From Cheiracanthium punctorium (lineage: Eukaryota; Arthropoda; Arachnida; Araneae; Cheiracanthiidae): a stretch of DNA of 64,000 bases. A model generated the notes under the pieces. It was not told the DNA's origin, did not search any database, and saw only the letters and a list, made by a program, of their open reading frames with translations. Within the stretch, counting starts at the first letter, position 1. Each line of letters opens with the position of its first letter. The stretch lies in NCBI GenBank assembly GCA_038373885.1, contig JAWZYV010010269.1:248001-312000 (forward strand). The letters are read 5' to 3'. The position numbers and the translations under genes are program-made. This document shows positions 12,101 to 23,336 of this stretch, piece after piece.

Positions 12101-12759
12101 TAAAAAGTCGCTTTTCTTGCAGGGTTTGAAATACATTACAATGAAGCTCACGCTCAGTGCAGCGCAGAAAATAGAAAACTGAGCTCACGCTCAGTTTTCT
12201 ATTTTCTGCAACCTCTCTTCCCGCTTCACTTTCTTTGATGTTAGCAACCTGTTTACACCAGGCCGAGCTGAATATTCATGTTTTTCTTTGATTTGGAAAG
12301 AAAATTAAAAATTTTTAAGAGAGTCCAGTCCATTATTTTTATTTATTTATTTAAGGTTTCTTTTTTTTTGGGGGGGGGTAGGGGAGTGCAGGGTGATATT
12401 GCAAATATTTTTAGAAAAATATTGTGGAATAAGAGATATTTAGTGATTTGAGGAGCTGCAACAACTTTTAGAATGATTTCATTAACAGTAAGTTCGACAT
12501 AAGTTATATAAGCTTCTGAGTTGAAGACGTATAGTCAAGAAAAAAAAGGGGGGTTTATATAAATTGGGTGAGGGTGAATAAACATATACTATGTACTATA
12601 GAAACTAATATTTTGAGATATTATCTTAGACTCATCCAGACTTTTAAACGAATTCTTTTAACGCTGGAAAGTAGAATTATGTGCGCATCGTTATAAATAA
12701 TAGAGCGTTTGTGCATACCGTTTCTTCCTACGTTAACGCTACACGGAGTATTTTGACCA
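9172..12759. repeat. Large tandem duplication, unit C1
   Basis: From TGTTCTATTTATCAAG at 9172 to GAGTATTTTGACCA at 12759 the sequence matches 13085-17226 with scattered differences. It contains a GC-rich block (9226-9350), an array of diverged units of roughly 340 bp starting near TGTTTTAAC/TTTTAACCYAYAGA (9660, 10205, 10550, 10935), AT-rich filler and a perfect 21-bp-stem palindrome at 12164. About 150 bp at 12454-12615 is absent from the second unit. No convincing coding region was found. Confidence 0.85.
12164..12209. repeat. Perfect 21-bp inverted repeat, 4-nt loop
   Basis: The left arm GCAGAAAATAGAAAACTGAGC and its exact reverse complement are separated by TCAC. The second unit has the same structure at 16762-16807 with one mismatch (GCCC for GCTC in the right arm). 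Confidence 0.9.
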
Positions 12760-13084
12760 TTACGTAACATTACGTTTTGAACATTACGTAATGCGCGAAC
12801 AAAGATTCATGCAGTTTGAAAATTTCAAAATCTAATCAAAATTTCGGAAAAGTTTTCCCAAAATCACAAAATCTAATCAAAATTTTAAAAAATTAGATGC
12901 CTATAGTTTAAGTTGAGTGACCACCTATTATGGCCCCAAATTTTCATGAGGATCAATATCTAAACAAATTTACTTTTCTCCGAGGCTGATTTAATTTAAA
13001 AATTTCAATTACCAGAATTTAAGCATAGTATTATTTGATATAATTTAAAGTCATATCAGATACGATTGCACAAATTTAGATTCT
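12760..13084. repeat. Spacer between C1 and C2 holding a diverged 155-bp-type monomer
   Basis: The stretch with ATGCGCGAACAAAGATTCATGCAG, AAAATCTAATCAAAATT and TTAAGTTGAGTGACCACCTAT matches the monomer of the tandem array at 61030-62480 inside a Helitron. The rest is AT-rich without a recognisable feature. Confidence 0.6.
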
Positions 13085-16000
13085 TGTTCTATTTATCAAG
13101 AAACTGTCATCAAGACAGGCATGCAATAACTAAGGCTCGCATTCACTCGTCCAGAGATTTGTGGACGGATTTGCGGTTCATCGCGCGCAGCTACACGCGG
13201 AGGGCTGCTTTGCGAGACCCGCCCTCGTTTGCGATTGTGTCAAGCGCAGCGGCTGAGTACAGTTACTTCAATTCAGAAGTAGGAAATTCCTGTTTCTTTT
13301 GGAACAAAGGTTTTTAATTCGTAAAAAAGGTGTATTCACTTTTCCCCCTCCCTCTTCGCTTAAAAATTCCCTTTCCGATTTTTCTCCAAGTCCGATTGCA
13401 TTAAGAAATGTTTCTATCGCCAACCGCTTGTATCCACGCCCACGGTATATTCATGCTTGATACGATGCGACAAGAAAGGGAGTGTTGCCAGTTAAGAGGA
13501 TTTGAAGCTAGCGACATTTCATTGCATTGAAATCCCCGAAGCCGTGCCTGCTCCTTGTAAAATTCCCCACAACCTGTTTTAACTTACAGAAATCTTCGGC
13601 ATAGAGGGCGTGTACAATAATCCGACATGTTTCCTTTGGCTACGCCCCTGCTGATTATGTAGTCTTTATGAAACTCGTTTATAAATGGCAAATTTTAATT
13701 AAAACTCGTTATTATATTATGAACAATCGTTACTCCACAAAATAATCGGAATTTATTACATTCCCCTGTACGAATCGGCAGTTATATAAATAAACCGGTA
13801 AATTTCATAAATATTCAATAATTTACCTCACTTACCTAGTTCAGTCGTGTATATAAATAATCACCGGTAGTTATACATAATCACTAGCTTATTACCTTTG
13901 TCTAAGATAAAGGATGTATTTAAGGGGAGGGTCGAAAGGATCCAAACCCTCCCCCAAATTTAAATTTTGATTATAACGATGACATATTTATTAAAAAAAA
14001 AAAATCTGCCTTTTCTACCGTTTGGAACCCCTGTGATTTTTTTTTCTGGATACATCCTTGCATAACACACACACATATATATATATATACGTATTTATAC
14101 AATATTCCCCACGTTCTGTTTTAACTTACAGAAATAGAAATCTTCGACTTAGAGGGTGGGTACTACAAGTCGATATTCCTCCTTTATACACACCGCTGCT
14201 GATTGTGTACAGTCTAATTAAACTAGTTTATATATTGGAATTTTTAATTCAAAACTTGTTTCTCAATGATGAATATTCGTTACTCCACAATATAATCCGA
14301 ATTTTTTTCATTCCCTATTGCGTGTCGAGAATTACACAAATAAACCGAAAAATATCATACATATTCAAACGATTTATTGCATTTACCAGTTTATTACATT
14401 TACCGTAGCATATGCTTGTACAAATTTATCTGACATTCCCTGCATTCCTTTTCATTTTATTTTAACCCATAGATATCTTGGGATTAGAGGGAGGGTACTA
14501 TAATCCCATATTCCTTCTTTAGCCACACCCCTGCTGATTAGGTGCATTCTCTAATGAAACTAGTTTATCAACAGAAAATTACAGTCAAACCTTGTTTGTC
14601 AATGATGAAACATCGTTACTCGAGAAAAAAATCCCAATTGTTACATCCCCCAATGCGGCTCGGGAATTATATAAATAAACCAGTAAATTTATGAATATTC
14701 AATTATTTATATCTGCGTAGTTTAGTGATGATAACGATCTAGTTGGTGATTATACATTATAATCAGTTTATTACAGTTACAGTAACATACGCATGTTTGT
14801 ATTTATCTGTAATCCTCGCCCCCTACCGACACACAAATGTTCCGTTTTAACCTACAGAAAACGTCCGGTTAGAGGGCGGATACTGAAATCCATATTCCTC
14901 CTTTGGTTACGCCCCAGTTGATTATATACAGCTTGAAATGAAAATAGTTTTAAAATTGCATATTTTAATCAAAACGTATTTTTAAATAATGAAAATTCGT
15001 AAACTTTCTTTTAAAAATTGCAGAGGAATTTTCTTTTCAAATGCATGAATTTTATTGCATTTACCAGTTTATTACATTTACCGTAGCATATGCTTCTACA
15101 AATTTATGTGACATTTCCTGCATTCCTTCTCATTTTATTTTACACACAGATATCTTGGGATTAGAGGGAGGGTACTATAATCCGATATTCCTTCTTTAGC
15201 CACACCCCTGCTGATTAGGTTCATTCTCTAATGAAACTACTTTATCAACAGAAAATTACAGTCAAACCTTGTTTGTCAATGATGAAACATCGATACTCGA
15301 GAAAAAAATACCAATTGTTACATCCCCCCCCAATGCGGCTCGGGAATTATATAAATAAACCAGTAAATTTATGAATATTCAATTATTTATATCTGCGTAG
15401 TTTAGTGATGATAACGATCTAGTTGGTGATTATACATTATAATCAGTTTATTACAGTTACAGTAAAATACGCATGTTTGTATTTATCTGTAATCCTCGTC
15501 GCCTACCGACACACAAAAGTTCCGTTTTAACCTACAGAAAACGTCAGGTTAGAGGGCGGATACTGAAATCCATATTCCTCCTTTGGTTACGCCCCAGTTG
15601 ATTATATACAGCTTGAAATGAAAATAGTTTTAAAATTGCATATTTTAATCAAAACATATTTTTAAATAATGAAAATTCGTAAACTTTCTTTTAAAAATTG
15701 CAGAGGAATTTTCTTTTCAAATCCATGAATTTTAGAATTCAAATATTTTTGTGAATATTCAATGTTATTTATGAGATATTAGAAAAATTCATGCCACTCG
15801 TTTCAAAATTTTTGTATTTTAAATCGTTTAGTTATTAAGAAGAAAATCGAAATTTGAGAACATAATCTTAAGCATATTAATTGGTACCTAACTTTGCATT
15901 TTTTTAAGATATCGCTTTTCGAGCCAGCATCTCTGCTAAAAATGTGGAGTGTATGAAACTGCCCCAAAAATACTTGTTTTGAGAAAATTATCGATGTATT

Positions 16001-17226
16001 TTATTTATTTATTTTGCTTTTATTTTATAATCATTATTATCATTTTGCTTATTTTATAGGTCAAGCGATAAATATTTCAAAACCGTTTTGTTTTTCATTT
16101 ATATATTTTTATTTATTTATATATTTTTATGTTTTATTGATTTATTTTGATTTATTTATTAGTATTATTTTGCTTACTTTAAAAGTCAAATGATTAGGAT
16201 TTCAAAACCATTTTATTTTTGTTTTTACAATACTAGAAGGAATAATGAAGCGGAAGTGAAGCATTTTGTACAGTATTACAATATTTAAACGTGTTTCTGA
16301 AAAAGTGTGCATATCGGAAGTTCCATACCGTAAACATCATTCCTCATAACGAGTTTAACATATTGACTAGGAATACAGTTGAATCACTGGGCTATTACGT
16401 AATATTAAGGTATAGAAAGAAACATCACAGGCCCCATTGGCAAAATCGCGCAGAATGTCCAAAATGTCGCCATACTTGGCAAAATTTGGGGCCGAAAATA
16501 TGTCCCCAAAAGTGAGTTAAGTTCTAGCACCAATATTTCCGGATATTTCTAGAAAATCCGATGTTAACCAATGGGAACACAAAAAACTCTACATCTCGGG
16601 TTCTAGTTAAACGATTTTGTTGCAACAAAATGCAAAATTTAATTATTTGATGGGTGTTTTGTTTGTAGGTCCAGAAAAACGATCATTTTATGCCTTGTTA
16701 AAAAGTCGCTTTTCTTGCAGGGTTTGAAATACATTACAATGAAGCTCACGCTCAGTGCAGCGCAGAAAATAGAAAACTGAGCTCACGCCCAGTTTTCTAT
16801 TTTCTGCAACCTCTCTTCCCGCTTCACTTTCTTTGATGTTAGCAACCTGATTACAGCAGGCCGAGCTGAATATTCATGTTTTTCATTGATTTGGAAAGAA
16901 AATTAAAAATTTTTAAGAGAGTCCAGTCCATTATTTTTATTTATTTATTTAAGGTTTCTTTTTTTTTTGGGGGGGGGTAGGGGAGTGCAGGGTGATATTG
17001 CAAATATTTTTAGAAAAATATTGTGGAATAAGAGATATTTATATTTGGATTATAATATTGTGGAATAAGAGATATTTTGAGATATTATCTTAGACTCATC
17101 CAGACTTTTAAACGAATTCTTTTAACGCTGGAAAGTAGAATTATGTGCGCAGCGCATCGTTATAAATAATAGAGCGTTTGTGCATACCGTTTCTTCCTAC
17201 GTTAACGCTACACGGAGTATTTTGAC
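13085..17226. repeat. Large tandem duplication, unit C2
   Basis: Direct repeat of 9172-12759. It is longer because the interval 14378-15050 is duplicated again at 15055-15730, adding two of the diverged ~340-bp units. At the right end the short element at 17174-17323 is complete here, whereas unit C1 breaks off inside it, so C2 preserves the older right boundary. Confidence 0.85.
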
Positions 17227-17323
17227 CAACCACGTTTGGGATTTTATACGTGCGCATGCGCTGTGTTGTCCAAAGGCATTTAACGTTAGCGTTACAGTGA
17301 GTAAAACCGGTATGCACAAACGC
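17174..17323. repeat. 150-bp inverted-repeat element (MITE-like)
   Basis: The arms GCGTTTGTGCATACCG and its exact reverse complement flank 118 bp that continue as a looser inverted repeat (TTAACGCTAC / GTTAGCGTTA). No clean TSD is visible. Unit C1 retains only the left arm (up to 12759). Confidence 0.6.
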
Positions 17324-17822
17324 CTTAATAGCTGCGAAGGTTCCCCTTCTGTGACGAACGTTACTTTTCCGTATTGCTCGGGAGCAACGCTGTGAACAGG
17401 AGGTCATGAAGTGAATTTGTTGCTACGTCTTAGATGTAAATCTAAAAGGGTTAAAGTATCGAAATACTGAGACAGATAGTACCGCAACTACAGTTTACGT
17501 TTCTCGGGACAAACCTTAATAGGAGAACAAACGCCATGCTCTCAAACTAGCCCAGCTTGAGTTGAGGATGTTAGAGTATAAAATATTTTTTCCATATCTA
17601 CAATGCCACCTATTCCCTCCTGCGAAGCACTCATAGATATAGGAATAACTAGATCACGCATCCGTATACTAGTAAGAGGTTTTTCTTGTTGCCAAATATC
17701 TTCGGTGGCATCGCCCATGATAGTGGCAGAAAGAAGTGTCTTGATCATGGTTTATGGTTATTTTCGCCACTAGTCCAGCATCTTATTTATTTATTTATTT
17801 TTAATTAACTTTAAGCATTATC

Positions 17823-17894
17823 ATGCCCAAGTCGTGCTATGCGTATAATTGCACCAACAGGTCTAGGAAAGGATCTGGAATATCTTTTCACTAA
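17823..17894 (+). pseudogene. THAP zinc-finger 5' exon remnant (copy B)
   Basis: Same 23-residue frame as in copy A, starting MPKSCYAYNCTNRS. Residue 6 is Tyr instead of Cys and residue 15 Arg instead of Lys. The two zinc-ligand positions (C5 and C10) are unchanged. It stops at the same codon. Confidence 0.6.
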
Positions 17895-18100
17895 TAAATG
17901 CTTGAAATTGGGGTATTGAAAATCAAATACCAATTGATGTTCAATAACAGTAGTATTTTTAAATTTCCTATTTACCTATGCTTTTCGTTCACTTTGTAAA
18001 GTAATTGAAGGAGATATTGCACATCCTTCTTGAATTAAAGTAGACATTGCTTGATTCATGTTTCTATATAAATATAATCCTAAAACATTTGACCGTACGA

Positions 18101-18101
<1 letters not shown>

Positions 18102-18171
<70 letters not shown>
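18102..18171. repeat. (TCTA)n-(TA)n microsatellite
   Basis: About ten TCTA units run into a pure TA tract. The homologous site in copy A (4817-4840) has only a short TA/TCTA tract. Confidence 0.95.
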
Positions 18172-18173
<2 letters not shown>

Positions 18174-20776
18174 TTATTTTTAAATTGCATACTTGGCACT
18201 TAAACTATAAAAAATGAGATAAATAAAGCATCGTAATTTACTTTTTACGAATAATTATTAATCATATTTTACAGGAAATGATTAATTTTTCTATCATTTT
18301 TCAAAAATAACTCTTGAATTGGGGATATTGAATTTATCTTATTTATTCTAACTAGATTTTCCACATTTGAGCATTTTTTAACGACTTTTAAAATTACTAG
18401 TTTTAATATTAAATTCATTTTTTTTAGTTCAACGTGATTGTTTGTTTAAGTCTTTATTTATGTTTCTTTATACTTTTGTTTAAGTAAGCTTTAAGTTAGT
18501 GTTTTATGGTAAGTATTTTAACTTTTTTTTTTAAATAAGCATATCAGCTCTGTAGTGTTGTATCAAATCCACAGTTCCAAATCCCATAATTTGCATCAGC
18601 AAAAATTGTTTTCAAGTATATATACAATTGGGGAATTTTTTTTTATAAAACCTGAATTATCAAGGATATTTTTTTCTTAATTCTTGTAGCCACCATGCTT
18701 TTCAAAATTATAAAAGTGTCGTTGATATTTTTTAGGACTGAATTAAACAAACATCTTTAACAATGTATTTTAATGTACAATAAGCAAATGAAGTAAAATG
18801 TCAGACTGCGGACTCTTGAGTACATATTGAAATGGTTATTGGCACCTGAGGCAATCCATAATTTTGCCATCCCTCTCATTCTTTCATTCAGAGTTTTGAC
18901 ATTGGAATTTGTTAATGTTGCTTTCGTATTTTAGTTTTTAGCTTTGATTTTTTTTAAAGTATCAGGAAGAATACCTAAAAATATGCTATACATAGTAAGC
19001 CTTCTTCGAACATGTACTGTTATTAAATTGAGAGTTAACAAGATTTTTAAAAATATTTTAGTACGGCTTCAACTTGGTGGAGAATTATCTCGCTTGAATT
19101 CCAGCATAAAATAATGCTTTATTCCTTATATTTATCCCTGCTTTATTTCTTTACTGCAAATTTGATATTGAAATTACAATAAAATATTGTTCCAATGAAC
19201 TTTACAAATATTTCAGATAAACAAAAATTTGGTATGAGATCATCATTTACCTACTATTACAATTTTAAGCTATGTTTGTCAGAAAAGTATGTAAAAATAA
19301 TGAACTTTTGTGTATTTGGGATTCTGAGAAATAAACATGTGTGTTTCTCTGTAGGAAACAGGGAGACGCATGAAATAAATATGTATTAAATGCATGCATT
19401 TTCACATATCTTCTCCCATCAAGCTTTTTGAAAAAATATTTCTTCAAATTTAGCCGAGAGTATGGTAAAATTAAAGAATAGAGAATGTTTTTATTCAAAA
19501 CAATGAGCCTTGGTATATTTTAAACAAAGAATAATAATCTATTGAAAATATATTAACTGTATTAAAATAATCTATATTTACTATGTTAGTTATGAGAAAT
19601 GTGTGAAAAACATGCACCCCAGAAAAAAAAATGGGGGTGGGTATTTAAAATATCCTAAATATTAATATTAGCTAAACATGTTTTTACCTGTACAAAGTTG
19701 TGGATGTACATAAGCGAAAATGCACTGTTCTAGAAAGGCAATTTTTAGAAAACTGGTGTTTACATTTAGGGTTCCAAGTTTATTACATTGTAATATTTTT
19801 AGAATGTAACATTATAACTTTTTGGAAATCGGTTCCTTTTTAAGATATAAAGGACGTGTAAAAATCACGTTTTGGACTCTCACTTCAAAAGGGATAAAAT
19901 TTCCTAAGTATAGCCTTTTTGCTTAAAAAAAAAAAGTAGAAGAAGGCGTATTTGAATCTCAAGAACGTTAGAAATACATTTATGAGGGAAAGAAAGATCC
20001 AAACTCAATCACCAAACTATGCCACAATATTATGATTTTCTTAAAATGTAACAAGAAGCACAACCCCCCCCCCCTTGATATGAACGTAGTTTTCTCTTAC
20101 GAGATCTATGACACCTCGGTCTTTTACCCTAGTACTTCCAATACACAATTGATACTTAATTTCAGTTCACATCTTTGTTCAGAAAAAGTTTTTGTTTTCC
20201 TTGTGTGCAAAAATAAACATTTTATCGATTATTTTAATGTGTTACATTTTTAGACCATCTAACAGCAAAAATAAACTAAAAATAGCTAGCAAAATATCAT
20301 AACAAAATGTTTTTTCTTTGAATTTGGTTCTGAACGAATCATCAATTCTGTATTTAAATGTAAATTAATGCTGTTGCATAGCAGTCGTAAGCAGCGACGT
20401 TTTCGTCTTTCTGCCACTATCGTGTCGTCTGCTCCGGAAGTGCACTGGCAACAAGTTTCCTCCCCTTGTGCGCAATCTAGTTCACTATTCCTATATCTAT
20501 GATCTACTGGCTACTGTTACTACTGCTTGTTTTTGTTTACTTCTGATTATCAGCCCATGCTTCGGATGATTTAAAATCATAATTTCTTGAAATTTATTTA
20601 CTTTACACTTGTCATGTCTGTCTGAAAAAGTTAATCATTTAATGTGATCTTATATTTGTATTATTTAAAATGCTTAATTTTTTATTTGTTAAAATGATGT
20701 TCTGTTTGCATCTGAAAAATACAAATTTCTCACGGATACATTATCCAACTTCTTTTATTGTAGCTGAGTTGTTTAT

Positions 20777-21002
20777 CCCATTTGTGCCTGGATATTTTTG
20801 CGACTTTCTTCGATTTTTACTGATAACAGAAATAATAGATATATTTCTGATGTCAACTTCTTGAACAAGGGATGTATAAAATCATTAAGCATAAAAAGAG
20901 TTGAGGCCCAATACTCATGAATAAAGGCTAGGAAAAATAAATAACGTTTTCGACTAATAGCGAAAATGCCGTCCCAAAAAAGGGACACTAGGCATAAATG
21001 GG
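20777..21002 (-). mobile_element. piggyBac-type MITE, second copy
   Basis: Reverse-oriented relative of 7433-7708: it begins CCCATTTGTGCCTGG and ends CTAGGCATAAATGGG. TTAA follows at 21003-21006; the left target reads TTAT (20773-20776), probably one mutated base. It is 226 bp with no coding content. Confidence 0.8.
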
Positions 21003-21130
21003 TTAAATGTGGATAGTGTTTATCTCAAAAATATTGTATGCGTGAATGTTTTTTGCTTGCTTTCTTTAAAAATTGATGCATGAATATAGTTGAATTCCTA
21101 CTACTTAATGTCATGCAGATTCATTCCATT

Positions 21131-21794
21131 CAAGGCCGGATTAAATCCCCCCCCCCCGAGAAAAAATAAATTGATGTAAAAGATCCTATTTTATTTCCAT
21201 AAAATGGAACTGTATGTCAATCTTCTAACTAACCGTCCCCACCGGCAGGGTGCGAATTGACGGGGGGGATGCCGGGGATCGTCCCCGGCTGAAGAATGTA
21301 ATATCCCTGCCTAGAGAAATATTAATGGATCCCTGCCAGGGATACTATTTATCCCCTGCTGAAGAAATATTAAACTGGTGAAGGAATGCTTCGGATTGAA
21401 GTCAATAAGTCAAAATGAAGGTGGTATGTTATCGTTTGTTACTATACTCGAAGGCGATTGCCTTAAAATTTCGTCTGTTTTCCAAGCTAAAATCCCTCAA
21501 GGGTGGCTTCCAATACAGGTACATTGTATATAGCTTGTGTATCTGTGATTCCATAGAACAATCTATGACTTTTGATTAAATATAAGTCAGTTCCCACACG
21601 TGTCGGCGATTGCATTTGTCATGTAATATCATGTGAGGGGAGCATTTGCACCTTCCCTCCTTTTTCTTTTCAAGTGTCCCCCCCTGAAGAATGTTTTCTT
21701 TCAAATGTCCCCCCCTGGAGAAATTGTTCAGTTCGCACCCTGCCCACCGGCAAACTAACCCCCCCCCCGACAAACTTGCAATAATCCGCCACTG
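21131..21794. mobile_element. hAT-type MITE (outer) with exact TSD
   Basis: The left end CAAGGCCGGATTA pairs with the right end, which on the minus strand reads CAGTGGCGGATTA. The octamer ATTCCATT flanks it on both sides (21123-21130 and 21795-21802). Without the inner insertion it would be about 160 bp. Confidence 0.85.
21246..21742. mobile_element. hAT-type MITE (inner) nested in 21131-21794
   Basis: Both ends start CAGGGTGCGAAYTGA when read inward. The exact octamer CCCACCGG flanks it (21238-21245 and 21743-21750). It is 497 bp. The interior contains duplicated segments such as GTCCCCCCCTG (A/G)AGAA and no transposase. Confidence 0.9.
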
Positions 21795-21802
21795 ATTCCA
21801 TT

Positions 21803-23336
21803 TATTAACTTTAAATGATGTATATTTTTCGGATTTAAAAAAAAAAATCTTCATCCATCAATTATGGATATTTTTCTGTTTTATTTTAGATAATCGCAAT
21901 ATCGTTAAATTTAATGTAAATCTGTATAATAAAACAATTTTTACTTATATTGCAGTGTTTTTGTTACGAAAATGTGTAATAAATTTAGAAAAATAAAAAA
22001 TATTTAACTCTTGCCTCTTTTAAATTGTAATTTTACATTGTTAACTACTAATGGTTTCTTTTGTCTATCTGTTTCTGTCAGATGAAATATTGCACATCCA
22101 CAATGAAGTTAAACTAGTAAGATTTGAGACATTGGAGCAGAAAATTAAATAATACTGCTTCATGTCTTAAGTCTCAATGGTAAAAGTGTAATTCAACTGT
22201 CTAGAATAGGAGCATCTTTTGTTGTAAGTAAATACTGAGCTGCGGATTCATTATCTTAAAAAGTTTGTATCTAAAGTGTGGTTTAATATTTATTTTTTTT
22301 TAATTTTTTTTAATTATTGGCCTTTAATTTTTTTCATTCCTTTATTTAACGTTCTAATTCCATTAGATTAAATGTTGACCTGTTTTATTTTATATTTATT
22401 TATTACTAGTTGGAATAGATTTTTAAAGTCAAATTTACTTGAAAGATCTGGATGAGAAATGTTTGAAGTGTTTACTGACAATAACTAATGTAGATCATAG
22501 TATACTATTTCTCAGATTTATAATGGCAAAATTTGTTATAATAATTTTCATATTATTGATCAAAATTAATAAAAAAAAAATACTTTAATTATGGCAAGAA
22601 TCTTTCCAAAGTAATCCTTAAATTATTTTTTAAGAATATAGTAAATCTGTAATTACTAACGTATTTATATATTATATTGTCATCATTCAATTGTCCATAA
22701 TTTTTTCTTCCTAATCTGTGCGATTAAGCCACGGTAATGTTTTAAACAATTGCACGAATCTCAGTTACTGATGTTGATAACCCTATATATAGATCATATG
22801 ATAATATACATAATTTTTAAGGTGAGCGGTATGATAATTGTACCATTATTAATATCAAATCTGTTACCAGCAAGGTTAATTTAAAGATTTTTTTAGGTAC
22901 TTGCATATTATCCTGGCAGTCATTCCTCCCAAACTATTTTTTCATCAAATGCGCTGGCAAACTATTGCCAATGATACTCCAAACCAACAATAATTTCACG
23001 TGTCTGACACTGACATTTATCTTGGCAAAAAATTGTTCATCTTGGTGGACTGCCGGGATAACATGTAAGTACATTTTTTTATTTCTTTAATAATTGTTTG
23101 TAAGAAAAATACCTGTTTTTTCGTATAAATTGCTAGAAATTCAAAATGTTGGCACACCATGGAAATCTACTCGATTTTACCCGATAATGTAGGCAGGTAT
23201 GAAACTATCACTAAATTTAGATTAAACTTTTTAAAAGACGAGCTTTCCTCTCATTTTATCATGTTTTTATTAATTCACTTTCTTTACAGTTCAGCACACA
23301 TGCGTTGGTTTATTGTTGGCACAAGGTTGTTACCAG
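21803..23336. other. AT-rich stretch, nothing recognised
   Basis: Neither strand gives a convincing ORF or repeat boundary. A TTATCTTGGCAAAAA segment precedes an ATGTAAGT sequence near 23062 that could mimic a splice donor, but no exon reads into it. Confidence 0.5.

Larger units (their letters stand above)
4340..20501 (+). mobile_element. Composite P-type transposon: two direct P-type elements bracketing ~10.4 kb
   Basis: Element A (4349-7204) and element B (17632-20501) are near-identical, in the same orientation, and each has both terminal inverted repeats. The octamer ATCTACTG occurs immediately left of the block (4332-4339) and immediately right of element B (20502-20509). The inner flanks do not match: after A the sequence is CCCTGGAC, before B it is GAAGCACT. 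An 8-bp TSD is the P-superfamily length. The sequence thus shows one TSD around the whole 16.2 kb, as for a composite transposon that moved as a unit. The left end has an extra CATAGATAT (4340-4348) before the true terminus of A. Alternative: a single insertion later rearranged by duplication with 10 kb captured between the copies. Confidence 0.6.
17632..20501 (+). mobile_element. P-type (THAP) DNA transposon, copy B
   Basis: Near-identical direct copy of 4349-7204 with the same ~100-bp imperfect inverted repeats. It carries a (TCTA)n(TA)n microsatellite at 18102-18171 and a T-run of only 10 at 18522. Its right flank ATCTACTG (20502-20509) matches the left flank of the whole composite at 4332, not its own left flank (GAAGCACT). 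It is non-autonomous. Confidence 0.7.

Noticed and set aside
13066..13317. 83-codon frame over the GC-rich start of unit C2
   Set aside because: The frame start lies outside the repeat, and C1 lacks the Met; no motif. The GC-rich block remains unexplained.
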